From Candidatus Bathyarchaeota archaeon (GTDB lineage Archaea > Thermoproteota > DRAE01), in contig DRAE01000148.1 of NCBI GenBank assembly GCA_011041895.1, positions 1 to 12,816 of the forward strand: 12,816 bases of DNA, in the 5' to 3' direction. Below, piece by piece: positions 5,545 through 12,758 of this stretch; within the stretch, counting starts at the first letter, position 1, and every line of letters starts with the position of its first letter. The notes under the pieces were generated by a model, which made no database searches, was not told where the DNA came from, and worked only from the letters and a program-made list of their open reading frames with translations. The translations under genes and the position numbers were made by a program.

Positions 5545-7287
5545 TTAATCAAAAGCTCTGAAACAACTCGAAACACCACTTTTTTTAACCATTATTGGAG
5601 TATAGCTTAGAGAAACTTTTTCAACTTTGATTAATAGAGGATAAGGAATTTCATCGTGATCGAGCACTGCTTCCCCTTTTCTCAGGTGTTTTAGCATTTC
5701 AGACTGCTCGTCTGTGAGAGATAATATCTGTTTGATTATTTGGATATCATCATAGGACTTTATTTGGTGACAGATTTTTGTAGCTGTATTTTTGAGTACT
5801 TTTGGTGCTATCATGGACGGAAACTGTGATATTATTATCATACCCTCTCCGAATTTTCTCAGCTCCGATATGAGCTTTTCACCTATTGATGGAGGAGAGT
5901 TTAGGCTCCTCCTTGGAACAATGTTATCAGCTTCCTCCAGAATTGTTACGTGGCGTAGATGCGATGATTTTCCTCTTGAGGTGAAGAAGTCATATAGGAG
6001 TTTGAGAATCATCATGGCATACATTTTCCTTAGGCGCTGATCTTTGAAGTTTCCAAGCTCTATCACAGTATTTTCCCCCAATATCTGGGCTATTGAATAT
6101 TCTTGGGAGCTCTCAAACACTCTTTTTGCCTGTCCTTTCGCTAGGAAAAGCAGTCTTCTTAGGAGGGCTTGCTTGATTTCATTATCTAACCGCGAGTCCG
6201 TGTCGAAGGCATATATCTCGTTTACAATGTCGCTTAGCGTAGGATTACGTTTTCTAGAGTATAGTCTTATAAGGATTTCGAGAAACATGTAGGATTGCGG
6301 ATATGTGAATTCAAGTGTTTCACTGAATATGTCGCATATTAGACTTATGTGTTCTTCAATACTTTTGGCATATGTTGCGTCGAATAGGTTTATCCCATTG
6401 GAGTTCTCTGCTCCAGGGGATAATATGAGACCTCCCAGGGACTTGATTAGGTCTCCGTACTCGTTGTGCCAGTCCAGTACTAGGACGTTTACATTGTTTC
6501 TGATAAGTTGTTCAACTATTTTCTTGGCTGTAGTGGATTTCCCTGACCCAGTCATGCCCATTATTAGGACATGTCTGACCAGGTTGTTTAGTGGAATGTG
6601 AATGGGGTAAAGCTTCTCGCCATTTCTAACAGCCCATCCGATGAAGATGCTTTTGGAGCGAAGTTTTCTATAAGTTGAAATTGTATATGTGAACTCGGCA
6701 TGTTTTTCACTTATGGATTTTGATGGGGATGGTAGGCACGCTATGGGGATGAATGCTGTCTGGGAGCTTGGGAGGCGCTGTTCTCCCTCGCAGCTATCCC
6801 TGAGAAAAAAGTGTAGGAAGGTTTTTGCAAGTTCTTTTCCCTTGAGCTCTTCAATCTCTAGTTCGGGGAAAAGGGAATTTAGAGATACCTTGATTTTTTC
6901 AATGTTAGAGGATGCTTTCTCTATGGCTTCAATTAGCTTGTCTATTTTTCCAGTGGACCATGTCATTACAAGTATCTCTGAGATTATCGACGTGTTTTCT
7001 CCATTGTGCTCTATGGGGAAGAGTGCTATGATGTATGCTAGTGGAACATTATTTCTTTGCATGCTTTGTATGAAGTTTAGTATTTTGGTGTTGTCTTTGA
7101 CTTCTAGGTTGGCTGGAGTTTTTATTCTTAGTATTTTTAGGATTGTGATCTTAGCGTTTTTTCTAACTATTATGTGTTGTTTGAATGGGTATGCGTCTAT
7201 GTCCGATGCTTGTAGTATTCCCTTGGTGTTTTTGATGAGTTTCGCTATGTTGCCCCTGTATAGTAGGCTTTTTATCGGGTTTAGCAT
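5545..7287 (-). CDS. HerA/VirB4-superfamily ATPase (CedB/TedB-like candidate)
   Basis: A 580-residue P-loop motor of the HerA-FtsK superfamily. The N-terminal ~230 residues are a divergent alpha/beta region without a recognisable motif. The ATPase core shows Walker A GMTGSGKST (244-252), LVLDWHNEYGDL (269-280), the internal PQSYMFLEIL segment, Walker B VTILEEAD (447-454) and ELRKFGEGMIIISQ (475-488), the arginine-rich helix and sensor glutamine typical of VirB4/HerA proteins. It is not obviously canonical HerA: NurA, Mre11 and Rad50 are absent nearby. The start ATG at 7287 is 7 nt after the stop of a small membrane-protein gene, so the two are co-transcribed and probably translationally coupled; no close Shine-Dalgarno is seen. 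The pairing with a tiny membrane protein recalls conjugation-like DNA import (Ced/Ted), but that role is inferred. A DNA or protein translocase of other purpose is possible. Confidence 0.85.
   Translation of the reverse strand: MLNPIKSLLYRGNIAKLIKNTKGILQASDIDAYPFKQHIIVRKNAKITILKILRIKTPANLEVKDNTKILNFIQSMQRNNVPLAYIIALFPIEHNGENTSIISEILVMTWSTGKIDKLIEAIEKASSNIEKIKVSLNSLFPELEIEELKGKELAKTFLHFFLRDSCEGEQRLPSSQTAFIPIACLPSPSKSISEKHAEFTYTISTYRKLRSKSIFIGWAVRNGEKLYPIHIPLNNLVRHVLIMGMTGSGKSTTAKKIVEQLIRNNVNVLVLDWHNEYGDLIKSLGGLILSPGAENSNGINLFDATYAKSIEEHISLICDIFSETLEFTYPQSYMFLEILIRLYSRKRNPTLSDIVNEIYAFDTDSRLDNEIKQALLRRLLFLAKGQAKRVFESSQEYSIAQILGENTVIELGNFKDQRLRKMYAMMILKLLYDFFTSRGKSSHLRHVTILEEADNIVPRRSLNSPPSIGEKLISELRKFGEGMIIISQFPSMIAPKVLKNTATKICHQIKSYDDIQIIKQILSLTDEQSEMLKHLRKGEAVLDHDEIPYPLLIKVEKVSLSYTPIMVKKSGVSSCFRAFD
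5580..5586 (+). terminator. Oligo-T tract, candidate terminator of the FBP aldolase/phosphatase transcript
   Basis: A run of seven T on the plus strand begins 41 bp after the stop codon at 5539, inside the 3' end of the convergent ATPase gene. Archaeal RNA polymerase often terminates at such U-runs without a hairpin. The run also encodes lysines on the other strand, so it may be incidental. Confidence 0.3.
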
Positions 7288-7294
7288 TGTGGTG

Positions 7295-7528
7295 TTATGT
7301 TAGGAGCTCTCCTTCGTTGAGGAAGTCTAGGAATGATTTTTGCAGGTCTGAGAGTGTTTGCCATAGTGATGAGAATGCGTTTTTGAACCATGATATGAAG
7401 TTTCCAAGTATGGCTGCTATGACTGCTAGTGTCAGCATTGAGAGTCCAAGTAATATTCCTTCCTCGAGTAGTGGTGATGCTTTTTCATCCATTATAAACT
7501 CCTTTAGTTTTGAGAGAGTGGCCTTCAT
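7295..7528 (-). CDS. Small single-span membrane protein upstream of the HerA/VirB4-like ATPase
   Basis: A 77-residue protein with an acidic N-terminal part (MDEKASPLLEEG at 13-24), one strongly hydrophobic segment of about 20 residues (ILLGLSMLTLAVIAAILGNF, 25-44) and an amphipathic, aromatic-rich tail (WFKNAFSSLWQTLSDLQKSF). No homology is recognised. It lies between the archaeosine transglycosylase gene (32-bp gap) and the HerA/VirB4-like ATPase (7-bp gap), with its own TATA element. Size, hydrophobicity and partnership with a VirB4-like motor fit a VirB2/CedA1/TedC-like pilin or a membrane anchor for the ATPase, but this is inference. Two starts compete. ATG 7528 fits a leaderless transcript from the TATA at 7551-7558. 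ATG 7492 (65 residues) has an ideal GGAG 6 nt upstream. Confidence 0.75.
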   Translation of the reverse strand: MKATLSKLKEFIMDEKASPLLEEGILLGLSMLTLAVIAAILGNFISWFKNAFSSLWQTLSDLQKSFLDFLNEGELLT

Positions 7529-7550
7529 TCCACTGGAAAATTTCGTTAGA

Positions 7551-7558
7551 GTATTTAA
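7551..7558 (-). promoter_or_regulatory. TATA element for the small membrane protein / ATPase unit
   Basis: On the minus strand this reads TTAAATAC within GCTTAAATAC, immediately after the tgtA stop codon (7561-7563). It is about 27 bp upstream of ATG 7528, so a leaderless transcript is expected. It implies that the pair can be expressed independently of tgtA. Confidence 0.4.
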
Positions 7559-7560
7559 GC

Positions 7561-9303
7561 CTAAATAGTTTCCTCTTCAGCTATGCCTCTCACTTTCACT
7601 GGGAATCCTCGTGTCGCCAACACGGCTTCCTCGGGAGTAAATTTGAGCTCTCCAACTGCTATCAAATCATCTGTCTCATCGACTATAAGCACCTGCTCTC
7701 CCGGCACAAGTTCCTTATCGCATCCGATAATGTACTTTGCTGGTAGACATTTTCTCTCTATTATGGATTTTATTCCTCGCTTGGATGCAATTACCCTGAA
7801 CCTTGGAAATGGAATATTTTCCTTGAGTATTTTTCCTCCTTCAATTTGAGGGATTAGAATGTAGTCATATGCTCTCAGTACGAAGAGTAGCTTCTCTTCA
7901 TAAAGTATCGACCTAATTCTCCCAGTTTTCTTACTTACAGCGATCTCTGCACCATTCGGAATTATCTTTTCTCCAATACCTTTCTTCTTGAACTGATAGT
8001 CTGCTATTGTTCTAACAATTTCGAGCTTATTCACCTTCTTCCTTTCGAGCTTGAATGGCAGTTTATCGGTATAACTTTCAAATTGGTAGAATGGATATGT
8101 GTACCTCAGCCCCGAGGGAACAGTGGAGGAGCCAAACACTTTCTTAACTCTGCTAAGGGCCCTACTTATCTCAGGTCTATATTTGCAGAAGTCATCTAAC
8201 CAGAAGAAAGCTCTTCTTTTCGTGAACAAATCTCTTTTTTCAAGGTATTTTCTATATTTTCTCAAGCTATAAACCAGTGCTTTAAGTAGTTGTGGATGAG
8301 TGTGAGCTCTAACATGAACAAGTTCCCATAGCCTGTTATGTCTGATATATTCTCTTATGCGACGCATTTCAGTTATGGTCACATACAAGTTATGCTTTGC
8401 CAGAAGCTTCTCCTGAAGTTCTGGCTCCAGCTTCTTTAACTCATTTAACGTATAAGATGTGCACACGGGGCATTCACATATTAGTTCCGTCAAGCTGTCG
8501 AGAGTGAAGTTTCCAGCTGGAGTCATATATACTCTTCTTTTAGCGTAGAGAGCATACGCTGCTGAGTCGAATAGGTCGGCTCCCATAGCCACAAAAAATG
8601 GTAAGGTCCATGGAAGCCCAGCTCCAAATAGGTGCAGTGGGCGGTCAGCTCTCAAATTAGCTCTTGCAACCACAAGCATGTCAGCTACTTTTTTGAAATC
8701 ATACTCTATGAGAAACTGTACAGGTTCGCCTAATGCATGAAGGTCGAGTGGAAGCTTACTCATTTCCTTTGCACACTTTGCAACAAGATCTAAAAAATAG
8801 CCACCTTGTATTACGCCAGTCCATAGGATACCATCTTCCTTTGATATTAATGGAACACATTTTCTAGCGTTCTCGAGAGTGACTTTGATTGTTTCAGTTG
8901 CTTTCTCCTTGGACATGTCATGTGATGTTGGATAGTCGAGAAGTATTCCAATGTCAGGGCGAATGCTTCTTTGGAAATTAAACATCTCAAGTGCATCGAC
9001 GTCTATTGAACCATAAACATGCCACTGATATGCACCATTGTCTATCACAATAGGCCCCTTGAAATCTAGAAAATCATGAAGGCCTTTCCTTAAAGTCTTG
9101 TCCCGGAGCTCTGGATCCTTGTATATTATATAGCTGTTTGTCATTACGATTTGAACACCCATCTCAAACATTTCCTTTGGAGTCACAACCAGTTTGTTTG
9201 GGTTTATAACTGGACATATTGCTGGAGTCTCTACTTTGCCGTGGCGTGTGTATAGTATACCTAGTCTTCCTCCAGCGTCGTGTTGGAGTATTTCAAATGA
9301 CAT
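7561..9303 (-). CDS. tgtA: Archaeosine tRNA-ribosyltransferase (tRNA-guanine(15) transglycosylase)
   Basis: Swaps guanine 15 in the D-loop of archaeal tRNAs for preQ0, which is later converted to archaeosine. The 580 residues are the usual length for full-length archaeal enzymes. The N-terminal TIM-barrel carries the general acid/base region IDNGAYQ (D88), LDYPTS (123 on), GVIQGG (163-168), HLFGAG (224-229) and nucleophile D246 in LFDSAAY. A zinc site CECPVC (276-281; C276, C278, C281) is completed probably by H304. The C-terminal ~75 residues form a PUA domain (FRVIASKRG, PGEQVLIVDETDDLIAVGE, GFPVKV) that grips the tRNA acceptor end. The active-site loop reads DNGAYQ where DSGSFQ is more usual. 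The start ATG 9303 has GGGAG 7 nt upstream, overlapping the stop of the PAC2 gene, so the two form an operon. Confidence 0.96.
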   Translation of the reverse strand: MSFEILQHDAGGRLGILYTRHGKVETPAICPVINPNKLVVTPKEMFEMGVQIVMTNSYIIYKDPELRDKTLRKGLHDFLDFKGPIVIDNGAYQWHVYGSIDVDALEMFNFQRSIRPDIGILLDYPTSHDMSKEKATETIKVTLENARKCVPLISKEDGILWTGVIQGGYFLDLVAKCAKEMSKLPLDLHALGEPVQFLIEYDFKKVADMLVVARANLRADRPLHLFGAGLPWTLPFFVAMGADLFDSAAYALYAKRRVYMTPAGNFTLDSLTELICECPVCTSYTLNELKKLEPELQEKLLAKHNLYVTITEMRRIREYIRHNRLWELVHVRAHTHPQLLKALVYSLRKYRKYLEKRDLFTKRRAFFWLDDFCKYRPEISRALSRVKKVFGSSTVPSGLRYTYPFYQFESYTDKLPFKLERKKVNKLEIVRTIADYQFKKKGIGEKIIPNGAEIAVSKKTGRIRSILYEEKLLFVLRAYDYILIPQIEGGKILKENIPFPRFRVIASKRGIKSIIERKCLPAKYIIGCDKELVPGEQVLIVDETDDLIAVGELKFTPEEAVLATRGFPVKVRGIAEEETI

Positions 9304-9314
9304 TTATAATCTCC

Positions 9315-10055
9315 CTAAACGAAGAATGGAGCCCTTATAGCCTTCCTACGTTCTTTCTCCCTTTCCCTGATTTCTTTCACAAATTCCTCTATTTTAGAGG
9401 CTTGCTTCAACAGTCTTCGTACAGACACTTTAAGACCATATAGCCTAGCAATAAATCTCACAGCCTTTGCAGTAGCACGGAGATCTATCGTGTCTCTTGA
9501 AGCATAGGGGAGAACGGTTAAAGCTGGAAAGTTATATACCTCAAAGTAAGTCAACAATATTGCAAGGGGGCCAACTATGAATATACCTCTCTCAAGAGGT
9601 TTTCCAGGAAGCTTTTCAAACTTTTCAAGGAAAGAAGACGTATATGCTATCCGTACGCGATTGTCCTTTGGATACTTAACTTTTGCATCTAAGCCTCCAA
9701 CTAAAATGGCCTCTCTTAGGTTTTCGATAGCCCATAGAGCTATTTCCTTGCAAACATGTTCATAATTCTCTCTCAAAGGAAATTCGGGGGTAATAAGAAT
9801 GAAATCTTTACTTTCCATTATAGGCATTGGAAGCGTTAACATTTTGGTCTTTTGAGCATCTGGATCCGAGGCCACAAAAGGGGGCATTCCTTCAAATATA
9901 ATGTCTCCAATGTGAGATGCTTTAAGCTCCTTTACAAGGTGCTTAACTGTTAAATGCCCAACACCGCCAAATCCATGAAAGCCTATCACTAGAACTTTAT
10001 CTTTTATTCTTGACTTGTCGACTTTGAGAACTATTGAGACATCCCCGTTATTCAT
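9315..10055 (-). CDS. PAC2-family protein (proteasome-assembly-chaperone-like)
   Basis: A 246-residue soluble protein of the PAC2 family, related to eukaryotic proteasome assembly chaperone 2; archaeal members are mostly uncharacterised. The glycine-rich loop GFHGFGGVG (25-33) after the first strand is diagnostic. It is followed by MPPFVASDPDAQKTKMLTLP, a strand-rich core with AILVGGLDAK, GIFIVGPLAILLTYFEVY, and LPYASRDTIDLRATAKAV. The C-terminus is a highly charged helix (EEFVKEIREREKERRK), possibly a short coiled coil. ATG 10055 has AGGTGA (10061-10066, minus strand) 5 nt upstream. Its stop overlaps the Shine-Dalgarno of tgtA 11 bp further on, so the pair is probably one operon. No direct link between PAC2 proteins and tRNA modification is known to me. 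Confidence 0.88.
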   Translation of the reverse strand: MNNGDVSIVLKVDKSRIKDKVLVIGFHGFGGVGHLTVKHLVKELKASHIGDIIFEGMPPFVASDPDAQKTKMLTLPMPIMESKDFILITPEFPLRENYEHVCKEIALWAIENLREAILVGGLDAKVKYPKDNRVRIAYTSSFLEKFEKLPGKPLERGIFIVGPLAILLTYFEVYNFPALTVLPYASRDTIDLRATAKAVRFIARLYGLKVSVRRLLKQASKIEEFVKEIREREKERRKAIRAPFFV

Positions 10056-10068
10056 TCAAATCACCTTA

Positions 10069-10102
10069 GAGCACGTTAATTTAGTTATCCTAACACGTGC
10101 TC
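10069..10102. repeat. 8-bp inverted repeat upstream of the PAC2-tgtA operon
   Basis: GAGCACGT (10069-10076) and ACGTGCTC (10095-10102) are perfect reverse complements around an 18-nt AT-rich loop. The element fills most of the 65-bp gap between the protease stop and the PAC2 start. It could be an operator over the PAC2 promoter or a hairpin in its leader. Confidence 0.45.
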
Positions 10103-10103
10103 A

Positions 10104-10114
10104 TAAAATTTAGC
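10104..10114 (-). promoter_or_regulatory. Candidate TATA element for the PAC2-tgtA operon
   Basis: On the minus strand the sequence GCTAAATTTTAT contains an AT-rich box whose expected start site, near 10081-10083, leaves a leader of about 27 nt with the AGGTGA Shine-Dalgarno. An alternative box, CTAAATTA at 10077-10084, would give a leaderless start at 10055. Confidence 0.3.
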
Positions 10115-10120
10115 TAAGCT

Positions 10121-10951
10121 TTAAACTATGATGCTTGAGATGAAGAACGCTAAAAGACCTAACCCTATTGGGATAGGTAATCCAGCTACTATCTCTTTCC
10201 TTCTCAGTAAAAGCAGTAACGATATATACGTGCCTATTAGAATTGCTATTGTAACTGCGATATACGAGAAAATAGATGAAATTATCAGTACATGTGAAGT
10301 GAAGGCTGAGTAAAAAACTAAATCGCCCATTCCTATTTCAATCCCATGGACTTCACATGAAACTCCTGTCCCAGATATACCTTTACTTTCAAGCTCTTTT
10401 ACGATTTCTACTATAGGGCCTTTTCTTACAGCAATTGCATCATAAAGTGAAAAAACGATGAGTATAGCTATTACAGATGGAGTTTGAAGAGTTAAACCAA
10501 GGAAAGAGCCAATTATAGACGCAACGACTACGTGACTGAGAAGCTTAATTAACTGTGAGCGGGACATAAAAATGGCATAAGTCAAGGTAACTGATGTGAG
10601 AATAGAAAAAAGAATGCTATAAGTTACATTTAATTCAAGATAAGCTGACAAGATTATAAGCAGTATTAGGAATACTGACATTGCAATGCTAAGTGTAAAA
10701 AGCAATATTATGTTTTTTCTAAGCATCCTTATAAGGAAAATGATCACGCAAGCCGAGACTATGGAAATTGACAACAGTAGAAATGAGTCTATGATAAAGC
10801 TGTACTCCGATGCTGGATAGAATGAAAATGATGGTAAAATTAGGGTCTTTGACATTAAAATTAGGATTATAAGACTTGAGAGAAGAATCGAAAGTAAAAC
10901 TGTTAGAATTACAGTTATTATTGGGAGCTTTACTCTCACAGTGAGGCTCAT
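10121..10951 (-). CDS. Presenilin / signal peptide peptidase-type intramembrane aspartyl protease
   Basis: A 276-residue polytopic membrane protein that would cleave transmembrane segments or remnant signal peptides within the lipid bilayer. The two catalytic aspartates of the family are clear: D171 in SLYDAIAV (the YD motif) and D210 in IGMGDLVFYS (the GxGD motif), on neighbouring predicted helices separated by a soluble loop. The protein is otherwise a series of about eight or nine hydrophobic segments, as expected for archaeal presenilin homologues. The third motif, usually PAL, appears to be replaced by GLPIPIG (257-263) before the last helix. ATG 10951 follows the RNase stop by one base (TAAcATG), with AGGTG as Shine-Dalgarno inside the end of the RNase gene. 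Co-expression with the RNase is therefore very likely. Substrates are unknown. Confidence 0.88.
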   Translation of the reverse strand: MSLTVRVKLPIITVILTVLLSILLSSLIILILMSKTLILPSFSFYPASEYSFIIDSFLLLSISIVSACVIIFLIRMLRKNIILLFTLSIAMSVFLILLIILSAYLELNVTYSILFSILTSVTLTYAIFMSRSQLIKLLSHVVVASIIGSFLGLTLQTPSVIAILIVFSLYDAIAVRKGPIVEIVKELESKGISGTGVSCEVHGIEIGMGDLVFYSAFTSHVLIISSIFSYIAVTIAILIGTYISLLLLLRRKEIVAGLPIPIGLGLLAFFISSIIV

Positions 10952-10952
10952 G

Positions 10953-12227
10953 TTAACACCTTATCACATCTAAATTTTTAGGAGCAAATGATTCTACGCC
11001 AAAATCCTCCTCAAGCTTTTTTGCTAGGAATTTCACATTCTCCTCTTCACCATGTACTATTATAGCTTTTTCCGGGGTATTTCTCTTGAATATTTCTTCA
11101 AGGCCTTTTCCATCAGTATGCGATGAAAAGTCATAGAATCCAACATCAGCTTCAACATCCACTTCCACATCTTCAATATCTATTTTACCAGTGTCAAGCA
11201 GCTTTCTTCCAGGTGTATTTTCGACTTGATAACCTACAAGAAAAATCGCATTATTAGGGTCATCATACAATTTTTCCAGATAAAAGCGAGATACACCGCC
11301 TTTTAACATGCCTGAGGATGCTATGATAACGCATGGTTCATCTAATTTGATTATTTTCCTCCTATGCCTCCAGTTGCCCACTATCGTAGTCTTTTTCACA
11401 GCATACGCGTATTCATCATGATCTCTCATGTACCTAGGGTAGCGATCAAGAATTTCAATTGCATAACGAGCCATGCCATCCACATACACTTTATATGGGA
11501 TATTGTATTTTGCTAGGATACACATTATTTCCTGACTTCTACACACGGCAAAGGCAGGGACAAGAACCTTTCCCCCAGATTCACAGACTCTCTCTACATC
11601 CTCGACGAACTTTCTTTCAAGCATTTTCCTGTCTGGATGCAGTATGGTAGCATACGTGGATTCACTTATGACACAATATACTTTGCCCCAATTAAGATCA
11701 GCTGGCTTAAGCAACCTAGTCTCTATTGTGTTTATGTCACCAGTATAAACGATACGCTTACCATTAAAGTCAAGAACTATGGATGCGCTTCCTAGAATAT
11801 GACCTGCATTTAAAAACCTAACTTTAACTCCCTTAATGTTAAGCTCTTTTCTATACTTAACAAAATGACGGGACTTCATGAAGTCCATGACATCTATCCA
11901 GTCAAATGGGCATACGTAAGCGTTTACCTTAATGAAATCTTCAAGTAATAACTCGGTTAAGCTGAACGTTGGAGCTGTCCCATACACTGGAACCTTCTCA
12001 TAATATTTTGGAATTAATGGTAGCGCTCCACTATGATCGAGATGAGCATGCGTTAGAAAAACAGCATCGACTCCCTCCCTCATGAAATCCTCGAGTGGCG
12101 GATATTCACTTCCATTATTCGAATCGAGTTTAACCCCGCAGTCTAGTATGAAGCGTTTGCCGTCTTCCTCTACTAGTAGGCAAGTTTTACCTACTTCTCT
12201 TGCGCCGCCAATTATAGTTATTTCCAA
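10953..12227 (-). CDS. Beta-CASP metallo-beta-lactamase ribonuclease, CPSF type (aCPSF2-like)
   Basis: A 424-residue zinc-dependent RNase of the CPSF73/aCPSF group. The metallo-beta-lactamase motifs are D29 (FILDCG), THAHLDHSG (H60, H62, D64, H65), H143 (AGHILGS) and D164 (YTGDIN). The beta-CASP motifs are motif A E in SESTYA, motif B His in SSHTDG and motif C His in IVHGEEENV, with SSGML between. The N-terminal KH domains of FttA/aCPSF1 are absent, so this is more like the short aCPSF2; RNase J-type activity cannot be excluded. The start is TTG 12227, supported by GAGGTG on the minus strand 8 nt upstream; no ATG fits. It lies 57 bp after an Sm-protein gene and 1 bp before the presenilin-like protease gene. 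A role in RNA 3'-end processing or decay is inferred from the family. Confidence 0.92.
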   Translation of the reverse strand: MEITIIGGAREVGKTCLLVEEDGKRFILDCGVKLDSNNGSEYPPLEDFMREGVDAVFLTHAHLDHSGALPLIPKYYEKVPVYGTAPTFSLTELLLEDFIKVNAYVCPFDWIDVMDFMKSRHFVKYRKELNIKGVKVRFLNAGHILGSASIVLDFNGKRIVYTGDINTIETRLLKPADLNWGKVYCVISESTYATILHPDRKMLERKFVEDVERVCESGGKVLVPAFAVCRSQEIMCILAKYNIPYKVYVDGMARYAIEILDRYPRYMRDHDEYAYAVKKTTIVGNWRHRRKIIKLDEPCVIIASSGMLKGGVSRFYLEKLYDDPNNAIFLVGYQVENTPGRKLLDTGKIDIEDVEVDVEADVGFYDFSSHTDGKGLEEIFKRNTPEKAIIVHGEEENVKFLAKKLEEDFGVESFAPKNLDVIRC

Positions 12228-12284
12228 TAATGTAACACCTCATTTTTCATGTGTGAATTCACTTCAAGGAAAAAGAAGAGGGAT

Positions 12285-12716
12285 TTATTTTTTACCATAT
12301 GTTTCAGCTACATACTCCTCGAATATTTGCTTAACCCTGTCAGCTATGGGGCCCTCGCCTTCGACTCCCTCTGGCGTAACCTTTATGCTATCCATTATAA
12401 TGATTGAATTTGACTCCTCTATGAATTGTATAGGCATTTTTGGAAAGACTCTCATGAGACGTTCAAGTAGACCTTTCATATCAAACGGTGCCTCTGTCAA
12501 CAATATTTCTCTTATTATCCTTCCATTGATGAAGATCTTTGGTATTTTCTTGTTATTCTTGTCGGTTGCATCATTTAAACACACACTTAGTGTTGTAAGG
12601 TCATAGCCTACTAGCGTCCCAGCATATGCATTATCCTCGGTTATCACCATAACCCTTTTATTCAGTAACGAGGCCAACTCCTTAGAGAATTTCATCGCAG
12701 ATGTTCCTGGAACCAT
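12285..12716 (-). CDS. Two-domain archaeal Sm-like protein (SmAP3-like)
   Basis: A 143-residue protein with an N-terminal Lsm fold and a C-terminal alpha/beta domain, the layout of SmAP3 proteins such as that of Pyrobaculum. Sm1 covers about residues 12-50 (ELASLLNKRVMVITEDNAYAG, then TLVGYD and LSVCLNDA). Sm2 is KIFINGRIIREILL (59-72), with N47 and NGR (63-65) at the usual RNA-contacting positions. The C-terminal part has FDMKGLLERLMRVFP and ends in a charged helix. Sm proteins form rings that bind U-rich RNA; SmAP3 rings can be higher-order. ATG 12716 is chosen because AAGGTG lies 10 nt upstream. A GTG at 12725 would add three residues, but the Shine-Dalgarno would be too close. The neighbouring beta-CASP RNase suggests a common role in RNA processing. 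Confidence 0.88.
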   Translation of the reverse strand: MVPGTSAMKFSKELASLLNKRVMVITEDNAYAGTLVGYDLTTLSVCLNDATDKNNKKIPKIFINGRIIREILLTEAPFDMKGLLERLMRVFPKMPIQFIEESNSIIIMDSIKVTPEGVEGEGPIADRVKQIFEEYVAETYGKK

Positions 12717-12750
12717 CCTTAACACGCACCTTTCCGTAACTTAATTTTAG

Positions 12751-12758
12751 AATAAAAG
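12751..12758 (-). promoter_or_regulatory. Candidate TATA element for the Sm-protein gene
   Basis: On the minus strand this reads CTTTTATT. A start site about 27 bp on, near 12728, would give a short leader carrying AAGGTG before ATG 12716. Confidence 0.3.

Noticed and set aside
5545..7287. Canonical HerA of the HerA-NurA-Mre11-Rad50 end-resection module
   Set aside because: None of these partners is nearby, no clear HAS beta-barrel motif is seen, and the neighbour is a small membrane protein.
6689..7303. 204-codon plus-strand open frame
   Set aside because: It is antisense to the ATPase gene, has no recognisable motif, and the minus strand has clear Walker motifs and family similarity.
10953..12227. 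FttA/aCPSF1 transcription termination factor
   Set aside because: FttA carries N-terminal KH domains; this protein begins directly with the metallo-beta-lactamase fold and is only 424 residues long.
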